Shown piece by piece: positions 54,146 to 63,785 of a DNA stretch of 64,000 nucleotides. Each line of letters starts with the position of its first letter. Within the stretch, counting starts at the first letter, position 1. The stretch is from DSOI01 sp041394885 (GTDB lineage: Bacteria > Acidobacteriota > Terriglobia > Bryobacterales > Bryobacteraceae). A program made the translations under genes and the position numbers. The DNA is taken from positions 21,858 through 85,857 of the forward strand of contig JAWKHI010000030.1 of NCBI GenBank assembly GCA_041394885.1, written 5' to 3'. The notes beneath the pieces were generated by a model. The model did not search any database, was not told the origin of the DNA, and saw only the letters and a list, made by a program, of their open reading frames with translations.

Positions 54146-54607
54146 ATGAAAGTGCACAACGCCGTATTGGTGTGCGTGCTGAGTTGGACGATGTCGGGTG
54201 TGATGGCCCGGGCGCAACCTGCTGTGAGCCCATTGAATTGGGGTGAGCGGGTGCTGGTGGTGGTCCCAATGGTGGGGTCAGGCAGTGGGGAAGATCCGCG
54301 CCGTCCCTTGGTGATGCCTCGGCCGGGCCAGGCTTTGCCGGACGGAGTGATGAGCATGCGATTCGAGGAAAGCGACGACGGGAAGACGGCGCTGGTGGAG
54401 GTGGTAGCGCGGGACCGGCAGTCCTTGACCGGGGCTCTGGCGGCGTTTGCGAACCGCGCGGACGTCAAACGGTTCGACAAGGGTAAGGCACGCAAGGAAG
54501 ATATCGAAGCGGAGTTCCGTGGAAAGCGGCGCGATTTCGATCTGGACCGGTTTGTGCTGCAGGGGGCGGAGGGCCGCCCGGATGCGGCGGCGCGGCCGGG
54601 ACGTTAA
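54146..54607 (+). CDS. Small exported protein at the head of the RHS locus
   Basis: The 153-residue protein has a signal peptide (MKVHNAVLVCVLSWTMSGVMARA). A short mature part follows with strands (ERVLVVVPMVG, GVMSMRFEES, TALVEVVARDRQSL) and a basic/acidic C-terminus. I recognise no family. It lies 62 bases upstream of the RHS gene on the same strand and behind the same promoter, so it may help in export or folding of the RHS protein. Confidence 0.65.
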   Translation: MKVHNAVLVCVLSWTMSGVMARAQPAVSPLNWGERVLVVVPMVGSGSGEDPRRPLVMPRPGQALPDGVMSMRFEESDDGKTALVEVVARDRQSLTGALAAFANRADVKRFDKGKARKEDIEAEFRGKRRDFDLDRFVLQGAEGRPDAAARPGR

Positions 54608-54669
54608 GGCGATTCGAATCAGCGGACGTAGTGTGGACCAGGGTAATGCGCGCGGATGGGGAGAAAACC

Positions 54670-57600
54670 ATGCGGATCAAGCGGTTGGCGATTTTGACGG
54701 CAACGGCGCTCATCGGGGCCGGGATGTGGACCGCGAGCGATGTCCGTGCGATCTACAGCTACTACAAGGTGGATACGTTCGATGGAGCGATCGACACCGG
54801 TTATTGGCAGCAGAACGGGACCTTGTCGGCCGGCGGCACTCTCACAGGGTCCGGGAACGGCGGGGCGTTGGTGGCGAAGAACGGTCCGCCGACATCGCCG
54901 GGCGAATACGAGATCGTCACGCTGGTCCGACTGACGCAATCCGGGGGAACTTACTCTCACCTGATCCGCGCGTCGCAAGATGCCAAAACCTCGCCTTCAA
55001 CCGGAACGTATTATTCGGTAGAGATGGTGAACCCGGTGGTGAGCCCGATCAGTTGCACGGCGACGCTGGTGGCGAACCGGCGGTCCGGGGGCTCGGTGAC
55101 GACGCTGGTTACAGCGGCAGTGGGATGCCATGACTACGTGGAGATGCGGACCGTGTATAGCAACGGAAAGCTGAACACGTTTCTGGACGGGACCTCCGTG
55201 CTCCTGGCGATCGACAGCGCGATCACGAGTGGCAATCCGGGCCTGGCGGTGACCGGGGCGCCGGCGGCGAACGGGTTCGACCTGGTTCGGTTGGGTGAGA
55301 AAGACACGCAAGCGCCGCAGACGATCAGCGCCCAATCGATCGCAGTGCTGCCGCTCTCCAACGAGATCGACCTGCAATGGACCGAGCCGACCGACAATCC
55401 GGCGGGCTCGGGCGTCGGCATTCCGTACTACTGGGTGTACCGGAGACTCTCCGGCAGCAGCACCTGGGATTTCGTGGGGCAACCGCGAACACCGGAACTG
55501 GCCGACCGGAACGTGAGTCCCGGGACGACGTACGTGTACAGCATCACGCCGATGGATTACCACTGGAACGTGGGAGCGGCGACGGAGGTGACGGTGACGG
55601 CGGCGCCGGCCGGGTCCGTGGATCCAAGGCGGACAGGCATCCGGCCGACGGGAAGCTACTGGGGCGCGAACGGAGAGAACATCGATACGCGTTCCGGCAA
55701 CCTGAACTTCACCCTGCCGTTGATCACGGCGCAGGGCAGAAATGGGATGGCGGTGGGAATCTCTCTGAACTACAACTCGCAGAACTGGCGGCGGTACAAC
55801 GGCGTTACGTGGAAACTGGGCCAGGACGCGGGATACGGATACGGATGGCGCGTTCTGGCTGGGAGCGTGACGCCATTCTGGAAGAACTACTACGAGATGG
55901 ACCATTGGGTCTTCACCGACAACACGGGCGCGGAGTACCGGTTGGATCAACAAAGCAGCGGTGTCTGGACGTCGAAAGAAACGTACGTCACCTACGACAG
56001 CAACCAGAACCGGCTCTACTTCAACGACGGCAGCTTCTGGTTGATGTACACGATCTCCCAAGGAAACGAGCGGGACTCCGGAACACGGTACCCGACGGTG
56101 ATGGAAGACAGCAACGGGAATCAGATTCTACTGAACTACTACTCCGGGGTGAACGCACCGGTTGGCGGTTCGAGCAGCCGAATCTCCGAGATCGAGGACG
56201 TACGGGCGCAACTGTGCTGCGTACCGCAGAAGTACCGCTCCTATGTCTTCAATTACACGACGTACTCCGGCGAGACACTGCCGCACCTGACTGGGATCAG
56301 CTCAGAGTTGACCGATGGGGAGAATTACACATTCACCTACGGCGCCGTGACGCTGAAGGACCCGTTTACGGCCACATCGTACGGCTCCGCGCGGATGTTG
56401 ACCGACATTACAAAGAACGGCGTAAATCTGAAGCATACCTTCGCCTATGGGTCCAACGGGGCGGGCGAGTTGACACGGGTGACATACCCATACCTGGGCT
56501 ATATCGATTGGGCGTACCGCAACTTCACCTACACGGGCTCCCGAATGCTGCGCGAGGTGAACCAGCGGTGGTTCGTGAAAGTGCCAGGCGCGGCGGCGGA
56601 CCTGTTCCAGTTCTCCTATGACGACTCCGGGGACGCGGGGCGGAGCATTCACCTGTGGACGAAGTTGACGATGACGGCGGCGACGGCGGAACGGAAGTGG
56701 ACGTTCGAGACGAACACGGCGTCGGCGTATGTGGGGTTGGCGACGCAATTGGACGTGGGCGCGAACGGGGCTTCGAATCCGCTCAACCGGAGCCAATACA
56801 CGTGGGCGGTGGATCCGGCAGGGCGGCCGTACGTGGGAACGGAGTTGACGACGGTGGACCCGGGTCAGGCCTACCAGATCTGCACGAAGGTGACGCAGGT
56901 TCTGGACACGTACGGCAACCTGACGCAGCGGCAGGTTTACGGATATGGGTCATGCAGCGGATCCCTGGCGGTGGCCAGAACTTACGACATGGTCTACTAC
57001 AATGTGCAGTCCTACTTGGATCGATATATCCGGAATCGCCTGTATTCGGCGTCTGTGACCCCGGCGGGCGGATCGGCGCAACCGATTGCGTTCAACACCT
57101 ACGACACGTTCTCGCTGACATCGCGGACCGGACTGCGGCAACACGATACGGCGAACTACGGGGCCGGGATGAACATACGCGGAAACGCGACGGGGCAGTG
57201 GCAGTATGGGGGACTGTCGACGACGTTCAACTACGACATCACGGGGTTGACGATCGTGGCGCAGCAGGGGACGCGCACGGTGTCGGCGACGCCGGCGCAG
57301 AACAACGCGGTACCAGGAACGATGACGGTGAATGGCAACGGGAGCCTCCAGCACACGATGAACTGGAATACGTTCCTGGGGTTGACACAGGACGCGGGAC
57401 CGAACGGAGCAACGTCGAGCTACAGCTATGACGCGTATGCGAGGCCGACGCAGAAGTGGTCTCCGATGGGGTCATTGACGCAGTTCGCCTACGACGACGC
57501 GGCGAGGCAGACGAGGGCGGTGACGAGCGGGCGCGTGGTGCGGACGACGATGGACGGGTTCGGGCGGCCGGTGAAGGTGGAGACGGGGACGGGGGGCCTG

Positions 57601-58689
57601 ACTGGGTCGATCACGGTGGTGTCGACGGTGGACACCGAGTATGCGGCGTGCGCGTGCACACCGATGGGGAAAGTGAAGCGAGTGAGCCAGCCGTATGCAC
57701 CGGGGGGAACGGTCTACTGGACCACTTACAACTACGATCAACTGGGGCGGACAACGTCGGTGGTGCTGCCGAGCGGCATGGGGACGACGGGGTACGTGTA
57801 CGAGGGGAACACGGTGAAGGTGACCGATGCGGCGAGCAAGTGGAAGAAGTTCACGATGGCGGCGACGGGGGAACTGGTGCAGGTGAACGAGCCGAATCCG
57901 TTGGGCGGGGCGGATTACGTGACGACTTATACTTACAACGGAACGGGGAAGCTGACGGGTGTGTCGATGCCGCGTCCGTATGGCAGCGGGAGTTACACGC
58001 AGACGCGGACGTTCAATTATGACGCGAACGGATGGATGACGAGCGAGATCAACCCGGAGACGGGCACGCGAACTTACAACTACAACGGGGACGGCACGTT
58101 GAACTACCGGATCGACGCGAAGAATCAGAAGGTGGCGTACGAATACGACAGCTACCAGCGAGTAACGACGATCCGGCGGTATCCAACGTCGGGCGGGGCG
58201 GAGGACACCTGTCAGACGAAGATGTATTATGACTCGAATCCATTCGAGGGAACGGTGACGACGCTGTTCAATCCGGTGAACCTGGCGGGACGGCTGGCGG
58301 TGACGGAGTATTCGATCTGCGCACCGGAGCCATACAGCGGGACGACGATCACGCGGACGGTGAAGGAGATGTACTCGTACACGGCAGCGGGGTTGGTGGA
58401 ACGGAAGCGGTTCCAGTTGTTGCGGCCGTACGTGGGGCTGTCGTGGTCCAACAGCGATGCGGCGGACATGCAGTGGTCCTACGACGGGGAGGGGCGTGTG
58501 GTGTGGATGAAGTACCCGTCGGAGAAGAAGTGGATCGGGCATACGCCGGTGACGACGGATGGTCCGACGGTGAACTACCAGTTCGACAGCATGGCGCGGA
58601 TGACGGGTGTGACGGAGACGCTGGGCGGGCAGACGAAGACGCTGATTTCGGCGATGCTGTACAATGCCCATGGAGCCATGACGAGATGA
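54670..58689 (+). CDS. Secreted RHS/YD-repeat protein, truncated by a frameshift
   Basis: The 1339-residue protein has a signal peptide (1-~28). A LamG/concanavalin-like domain (~30-215) and a fibronectin-III-like domain (~220-315) follow. A TcdB/RHS-spacer region begins with NGENIDTRSGNLNFTLPL, and then come many YD repeats of the form YDxxxRxTxxxxP.G, for example YDQLGRTTSVVLPSG and YDSYQRVTTIRRYPTSG. Frame and protein end at 58689 (LYNAHGAMTR) because one base is missing compared with the second copy at 61588, where the same segment reads GAMTQMKHH. The lost 3' part would have carried the RHS core end and a toxin or adhesin tip. Start ATG 54670 has a GGGGAG ribosome binding site. Type: probably a surface or contact-acting RHS protein. 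Confidence 0.82.
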   Translation: MRIKRLAILTATALIGAGMWTASDVRAIYSYYKVDTFDGAIDTGYWQQNGTLSAGGTLTGSGNGGALVAKNGPPTSPGEYEIVTLVRLTQSGGTYSHLIRASQDAKTSPSTGTYYSVEMVNPVVSPISCTATLVANRRSGGSVTTLVTAAVGCHDYVEMRTVYSNGKLNTFLDGTSVLLAIDSAITSGNPGLAVTGAPAANGFDLVRLGEKDTQAPQTISAQSIAVLPLSNEIDLQWTEPTDNPAGSGVGIPYYWVYRRLSGSSTWDFVGQPRTPELADRNVSPGTTYVYSITPMDYHWNVGAATEVTVTAAPAGSVDPRRTGIRPTGSYWGANGENIDTRSGNLNFTLPLITAQGRNGMAVGISLNYNSQNWRRYNGVTWKLGQDAGYGYGWRVLAGSVTPFWKNYYEMDHWVFTDNTGAEYRLDQQSSGVWTSKETYVTYDSNQNRLYFNDGSFWLMYTISQGNERDSGTRYPTVMEDSNGNQILLNYYSGVNAPVGGSSSRISEIEDVRAQLCCVPQKYRSYVFNYTTYSGETLPHLTGISSELTDGENYTFTYGAVTLKDPFTATSYGSARMLTDITKNGVNLKHTFAYGSNGAGELTRVTYPYLGYIDWAYRNFTYTGSRMLREVNQRWFVKVPGAAADLFQFSYDDSGDAGRSIHLWTKLTMTAATAERKWTFETNTASAYVGLATQLDVGANGASNPLNRSQYTWAVDPAGRPYVGTELTTVDPGQAYQICTKVTQVLDTYGNLTQRQVYGYGSCSGSLAVARTYDMVYYNVQSYLDRYIRNRLYSASVTPAGGSAQPIAFNTYDTFSLTSRTGLRQHDTANYGAGMNIRGNATGQWQYGGLSTTFNYDITGLTIVAQQGTRTVSATPAQNNAVPGTMTVNGNGSLQHTMNWNTFLGLTQDAGPNGATSSYSYDAYARPTQKWSPMGSLTQFAYDDAARQTRAVTSGRVVRTTMDGFGRPVKVETGTGGLTGSITVVSTVDTEYAACACTPMGKVKRVSQPYAPGGTVYWTTYNYDQLGRTTSVVLPSGMGTTGYVYEGNTVKVTDAASKWKKFTMAATGELVQVNEPNPLGGADYVTTYTYNGTGKLTGVSMPRPYGSGSYTQTRTFNYDANGWMTSEINPETGTRTYNYNGDGTLNYRIDAKNQKVAYEYDSYQRVTTIRRYPTSGGAEDTCQTKMYYDSNPFEGTVTTLFNPVNLAGRLAVTEYSICAPEPYSGTTITRTVKEMYSYTAAGLVERKRFQLLRPYVGLSWSNSDAADMQWSYDGEGRVVWMKYPSEKKWIGHTPVTTDGPTVNYQFDSMARMTGVTETLGGQTKTLISAMLYNAHGAMTR

Positions 58690-59071
58690 AGCATCACGGC
58701 AACGGCGGGGCGACGGTGACGCAGACCGAGTCGCGGGAGTACAACATTCTTGGGCAATTGACGCGGATTTCGGCGGGCGCCGGGGGCGGGAACGGGGCGG
58801 TTGATTTGAACTATACGTACTCGTCGACGCGATTAACAGGAATACGCAGTTGGTGAATGCGGTGAGCGGGGAGACGGTGACCTATCAATATGATACGCTG
58901 CGAGGCTTACGTCGGCGGTGAAGACGGGCGGGTCTGCTCCTTGGTCGACGGCGTATGCGTACGATGGGTGGGGCAATCTTACGCAGATGGGAGCGTCGAG
59001 TTACGGTGTGGATCCGGGGACTAACCGGCTTACTGGCGTTAGTTTCGACGCGAATGGGAATCAACTGAATG
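58690..59071 (+). pseudogene. Frameshifted continuation of the RHS gene
   Basis: After the early stop, sequence homologous to the intact copy continues (ATVTQTESREYNILGQLTRISAG, then YDTLRGLTSAVKTGGSAPWST and SYGVDPGTNRLTGVSFDANGNQLN). It contains further indels near 58830 and 58895, so no single frame survives. Homology to the copy at 61588 stops abruptly at 59071, one base after AACTGAAT. The RHS hyperconserved end and tip are therefore missing here. Confidence 0.75.
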
Positions 59072-60253
59072 AATTGACAGTAACGTTGTCGATAGTGATT
59101 GTAATAGGGTATCAGGCAGGATGCCACCATTCCGGAGAATAACCAGCAGCGTATTCGCTCGGTATCAGCCTGGTGAGCTGATATCACCGTCAGGTTTGAT
59201 AGTAGATATCAAAGATAAAAGTATTCGGAAGGTTAAGTACCAGATCTTTACCAGGGCGATTGCGGGACTCAAGGGCGATAAGGCTTCGTTGCCTGCAGTG
59301 CGGCATTCATTGAAGGGCGTAAAGGGTGGACGATCGCCGGCCGGGCGGAGGCCAGACGATGGGAGCCCAGGGGTGATGGGGCCAGGACCTGCGATCGGAC
59401 GAACAGACTTTAATATGCGGACTGCGTCATCTCTTCTTTCGATCAGGGTGCCGGTTGCGACGGCGAGATCCTTATCGAGGCAGTGGGGGGCCTTCGGATC
59501 GGGGTCGTGGAACCGAGCAATAGCTGTGGGTGGGGATCCGGTGCTGGGTTTGTGGACCCAGAGGGCGAATATGGCCCCATTCTCGACCCTAGCGGCGAGG
59601 TCGGTGGCGGTGGAGGCGGAGGGAATGGTGGATCGGCCTGCAGCATCAGGATCGGAAACTTTGTTAGCTTACGAGTACAATCTCCGGCGCTGACGATCCT
59701 TCCGGCCACATCTAGTTCGAGCCTTGCGTCGAAGACGAAGATGCTCTGTGCTGCCAAGCAAGTTTATGATACGTCCGGAGCAGACGACAAGGACGCTGTG
59801 GCCGTGATAATGGGAAGAATTCTTACCCGTACATCGGGCACCGACAGTATCGCGTAGACGACGAGCGCGGAGAGCCCTCTCAGGCGGCGCGATCTCATAC
59901 AATTCGGTCGTAATGGAAAACACTTTGATGTATGTCGTACTGAACAACCGGGCGAAGGCGAAGGCAAGAACATTTCGGAGATCGCGAGCAACTCAAGCCG
60001 GTTTCAGTGGGTACAGGAAGGACGGAGGTTGATAGAGTTATCAAGAACCTCAACGGCAGGTTCGGCTGAATGCGAACGGCTCACAGTGGCTGTTAGGGGT
60101 CTTCTCCGAGGGAAAGCAATGGACATCAACTGGGTTTGATTTCGGTGGTCGTAAGTACTGGAGGCGATCGTTCAGGATCAACCAACTTTCACAGATGGCG
60201 CGATGGAGACTTCGCTATCGCGAACCGCTGCGTTCGGGTTGTCAATTGGGGAG
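59072..60253. other. Decayed accessory DNA without a recognisable gene
   Basis: About 1.2 kb of sequence downstream of the broken RHS gene. Reading frames are short and shift often. Gly/Ser-rich pieces (GSGAGFVDPEGEYGPI, GGGGGGGNGGS at about 59530-59640) and a Lys/Glu-rich piece near 59890 can be seen but do not join into a protein. It may include a displaced RHS tip and its partner gene in an advanced state of decay. Base composition is lower in GC than the flanking genome. Confidence 0.45.
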
Positions 60254-61333
60254 AATGAGTGCGACTCTACCGTAGCCTCTGTCTCCTGGCCGTCAGTATT
60301 TTGGCTATCGCCCTGTTGCATTCGGCGGAAGGAGAGGTCCGCTATTTTGTTACGGCGCTCACGCAGAAAGAACCACCGGAGCCGCAGCCACGCAATGGTT
60401 GACTTCTTTGACCAGCAAAAGGGAATCGGCCTGGAGCGCGTATCAGGCAATGAGGATCGACTGTGCTGGCGAACGGCTGATGGCGGACGCACATGGACAC
60501 TTGTCGATGCAGTGCCATGGCGAGTGGTGTCGATGCAGATTGTCGACTCGACACGAGCGGCCGTTGTTGTCTGGCGGGATTTTGGGGGCGCGTTGCTCCT
60601 TAGTGAAAACCGCGGAGTGACTTGGCATGCCGGTCCCGAATTTCCGGCAAATCTCGATGCGGAATCGCTGCAGCCAGTCTGGGTCTTTCCCGGCCTCGAA
60701 GACGCATCTTGGTTGCCGGAAGACCGCAGCGCCGGAAGTGCGGCAGTGCTGCCTCGTATGACTGCTGGGAAGACATGGTTGTGCAAGAGACCGCGGACGG
60801 AGGGCGGAGTTGGAGGGAGGTGTATCGTGAACTAGGAGGCCATCGTGCCTACGCTTTTAGGAGGACGGAAGATGGCCTCTGTCTGGTAACCAACGGTAAA
60901 GCGGCGTTCCGAAGCCATCCTTCCGGACGCGCTGGCGCTTGGTGGGCGTGACCGGCAACATGACCCAGGGCATGATTACCGATGACGTTCCGACCTCCTG
61001 CTGGACTGAAGGAAATCAAGATTACGTCCTGTACCGGAACTCGATCGTGGCCTGGAAGGAGCCGCAAGGCACTCTGCGCGTGGCTAGACTTCGGGGCGAT
61101 TCACGGTTGCGTATCCGTTGCGGGGCGGCATACTCGCGCTTGACCTCAATGGCACTGCGTGGGTCACAAAATCGCCCATGGGCCCCTGGAAAGAGATATT
61201 GGAATCGAAATTGATGCCGCGAATCAGACGTTTGGGGAATGGGCTGGTCTGCGTGAGCCAGCGGCGCGGAGAGTCAAGCCAAGCTTCTCAGGGCGATGTC
61301 CTGTACCGTGTGACCATTGCTCCAAACCGTTAG
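60254..61333 (+). pseudogene. Wrecked BNR/Asp-box repeat protein gene
   Basis: Starts with a plausible signal peptide from GTG 60259 or nearby (RLYRSLCLLAVSILAIALLHSA) and then breaks. Pieces in different frames spell MVDFFDQQKGIGLERV, WRTADGGRTWTLVD, LLLSENRGVTWHAG, ETADGGRSWREVY and LNGTAWVTKSPMGPWKEI. These are Asp-box and Ycf48-like motifs, placed in the order of one protein. At least four frameshifts (about 60400, 60750, 60930 and 61110) separate them. It is probably a dead gene inserted between the two RHS pieces. Confidence 0.65.
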
Positions 61334-61462
61334 GGCTGTAGTTACATAGGGAAAGGGTTGACGGGTACACGCGAGCACCGAGAAATGAACAGAGCACAAC
61401 GCCCAGAGACCGTACAGTAACTTGGCGTGTCGGACGCAAACGGAGTACGCAAGAATCAAAAA

Positions 61463-61534
61463 GATCATTTGGGTGGCGGGGCTGCAGCGAAGCCTTATTG
61501 GGAGCAGGGTGGGCGGTTCGGGACGCATGATCAG
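61463..61534 (+). repeat. 72-bp RHS 3' fragment, copy of 62509-62580
   Basis: Bases 61463-61534 match 62509-62580, which encode the RHS hyperconserved DHLGGGAGAKPYGEQGG...GTHDQ region, with few mismatches. Here the fragment is followed at once by sequence from the RHS middle (EMYSYT, equivalent to 58367), so two distant RHS parts are joined. This is a recombination scar. Confidence 0.85.
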
Positions 61535-61587
61535 AAGGAAATGTACTCGTACACGCAGGCGGGGCTGGTGGAGCGGAAGCGGTTCAG

Positions 61588-63501
61588 TTGCTGCGTCCAT
61601 CGGCGGACGTAAAGTGGTCCTACGATGGAGAGGGTCGGGTGGTGTGGATGAAGTACCCGTCGAAGAAGAAGTGGATCGGGCATACGCCGGTGACGACGGA
61701 TGGTCCGACGGTGAACTACCAGTTCGACAGCATGGCGCGGATGACGGGTGTGACGGAGACGCTGGGCGGGCAGACGAAGACGCTGATTTCGGCGATGCTG
61801 TACAATGCCCATGGAGCCATGACCCAAATGAAGCACCATGGGAACGGCGGGGCGACGGTGACGCAGACCGAGTCGCGGGAGTATAACATTCTTGGGCAAT
61901 TGACGCGGATTTCGGCGGGCGCCGGGGGCGGGAACGGGGCGGTGGATTTGAACTACACGTACTCGACGACGCAGAACAACGGGAAGATCACGCAGTTGGT
62001 GAATGCGGTGAGCGGGGAGACGGTGGTGTATCAATATGACTCGCTGCAGAGGCTTACGTCGGCGGTGAAGACGGGCGGGTCTGCTCCTTGGTCGACGGCG
62101 TATGCGTACGATGGGTGGGGCAATCTTACGCAGATGGGTGCGTCGAGTTATGGTGTGGATCCGGGGACGAATCGGCTTACTGGCGTTAGTTTCGACGCGA
62201 ATGGGAATCAACTGAATGGGTCGACGAGTGCTTACGATATCGAGAACCGGTTATTGAAGTGGGACGCGTCGGGCGAGGAGTACCGGTATGGTCCGGATAA
62301 CCGGCGTGTGTTCAAGCGGACGTCGACGGTGGAGCGGTATTACTTTATCGGGTTGAATGGGCGGGTGGCGTCGGAGATGGAGGTGAATTGGGAGGAGAAT
62401 TCGAACACGCCGGGGATGTTACTGTCTCCGGTGATTGCGGGGACTCCGGGGCGATGGAACCGGTATGTGGGTTTGCGGCGGGTCGGGGAGGGGAGCGTGG
62501 GGGTGGACGATCACTTGGGCGGCGGGGCTGGGGCGAAGCCTTATGGGGAGCAGGGTGGCCGGTTTGGGACGCATGATCAGGACTCGTCGACGGGGTTGCA
62601 TTATGCGGACCAGCGGTATTATTACTCGAATCGGGGCCGGTTTTTGACGGCGGATCCGTATCGAGGATCGCGATCCGTAGACGGGCCGGCATCCTGGAAT
62701 AGATACTCCTATGTGTTTGGAGACCCAGTTCGTTCGGTGGACCCACGAGGCCTCTATTGCGTCTCACTTGGGGACGGTTTGTATACCGACGACGGCCAGG
62801 GACCAGCCGAGTACAGCTGCGATAATTCATTCGGCTCTCACGTTGTCAGCGTTCCTAGTGCGGCATCCTTGCTGGAACTAAGGCGCCTGAGTTTAAACAA
62901 TACTCTTGAGGCGCCGCTTGAACCCTCGATAGAGCAGACTAGTTTTGGGCCAACAGACCTTCGCGAGTGGTTTAAGGAGCATTTTTGTCCAGTCCTGCCT
63001 ATCGGTAGGGCGTATGGCGTTACCGGAAGTGCGGGTGGGATCTCTGGTGACGTCGCCAGCCTCGAAATTGTGATTAACTACCAGTCGGGGAACGTGTCGC
63101 TCTTCGGTTCAGGCGGCGTACAACTGGGCGCGACTCTTGGAGGCACTGCCGGCCTATTTTCCGGTTTCATCTTTTCTCATGACGGTGGAGGATTGGGGGC
63201 CGACAATTCAGGCTACTTGGGAGGATTCGTCGGAGGAAGCCTCTCGTTTGGTGCTGGATTGAGCGGGGGAGCGCTCGGGGCGGTTTCCTCCGCAGGGCAA
63301 GCTGATCTTTTCCCAACAAGCGGCGTCTCCCTGATTGGAGCGAGTGTAGGGCTTGGATATACGGCGTTGCCCGGCGCCTTGACGGTCAATCAAACACAGT
63401 ACGTTCTTCTGGCGCAGCTCGGAAATGTTGCCGGGACCGGCCTTCCTTTTGTGACGCCGATGGACCTGAGCTTCATTGCGTCTTGGAAGGCATGCCGATG
63501 A
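61588..63501 (+). CDS. RHS C-terminal part with alternative tip (orphan cassette)
   Basis: 637 residues that restart within the YD repeats (WSYDGEGRVVWMKYPS) and run through the RHS core end: GRWNRYVGLRRVGEG, GTHDQDSSTGLHYADQRYYYSNRGRFLTADPY and YSYVFGDPVRSVDPRGLYCV. The hyperconserved RYYYSNRGRFLTADP...DPRGL motif marks the tip junction. The last ~230 residues form a new Gly-rich tip (SLEIVINYQSGNVSLFGSGG, GGFVGGSLSFGAGLSG, FVTPMDLSFIASWKACR) of unknown function. The part 61538-61587 also matches the first copy, but a missing C at about 61584 shifts frame. There is no signal peptide or clear ribosome binding site, so it may be silent unless recombined. First base of the frame is TTG 61588. 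Confidence 0.75.
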   Translation: MLRPSADVKWSYDGEGRVVWMKYPSKKKWIGHTPVTTDGPTVNYQFDSMARMTGVTETLGGQTKTLISAMLYNAHGAMTQMKHHGNGGATVTQTESREYNILGQLTRISAGAGGGNGAVDLNYTYSTTQNNGKITQLVNAVSGETVVYQYDSLQRLTSAVKTGGSAPWSTAYAYDGWGNLTQMGASSYGVDPGTNRLTGVSFDANGNQLNGSTSAYDIENRLLKWDASGEEYRYGPDNRRVFKRTSTVERYYFIGLNGRVASEMEVNWEENSNTPGMLLSPVIAGTPGRWNRYVGLRRVGEGSVGVDDHLGGGAGAKPYGEQGGRFGTHDQDSSTGLHYADQRYYYSNRGRFLTADPYRGSRSVDGPASWNRYSYVFGDPVRSVDPRGLYCVSLGDGLYTDDGQGPAEYSCDNSFGSHVVSVPSAASLLELRRLSLNNTLEAPLEPSIEQTSFGPTDLREWFKEHFCPVLPIGRAYGVTGSAGGISGDVASLEIVINYQSGNVSLFGSGGVQLGATLGGTAGLFSGFIFSHDGGGLGADNSGYLGGFVGGSLSFGAGLSGGALGAVSSAGQADLFPTSGVSLIGASVGLGYTALPGALTVNQTQYVLLAQLGNVAGTGLPFVTPMDLSFIASWKACR

Positions 63502-63785
63502 TTACGACTCGTACCATCCTAGCGCTTAGTGTCGCCTTCGGTTGCGCTCTAGCTACTCTTGTGTATTCCAGCGTTCTCTATTTCCGTATGTTACGTCGTG
63601 TCAATGAGCGTCTAGGTCCACAACGACAATTGGACAGTTTTCCTGCGATGCGTGTAGTTCCGACCGTCATTCGACTACATGAACAGTACTTCCCTGATAG
63701 TCTAGATCCTAAGCTTTTTCGACTGCGATGGCTGGTCCTAGTGTATATTCCATTGTGTCTGTATATAGTACAACGCGTTCACTAG
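63498..63785 (+). CDS. Small two-helix membrane protein coupled to RHS tip; candidate immunity protein
   Basis: The 95-residue protein has two hydrophobic helices: residues ~5-27 (TILALSVAFGCALATLVYSSVLYF) and ~76-92 (LRWLVLVYIPLCLYIVQRV), with a polar middle of about 45 residues. ATG 63498 overlaps the RHS stop codon by ATGA, so it is translated with the RHS tip. In RHS and other polymorphic toxin systems the immunity gene sits exactly here. Family not recognised; AT-rich codon use suggests transfer. An alternative view is an unrelated membrane protein. Confidence 0.55.
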   Translation: MITTRTILALSVAFGCALATLVYSSVLYFRMLRRVNERLGPQRQLDSFPAMRVVPTVIRLHEQYFPDSLDPKLFRLRWLVLVYIPLCLYIVQRVH

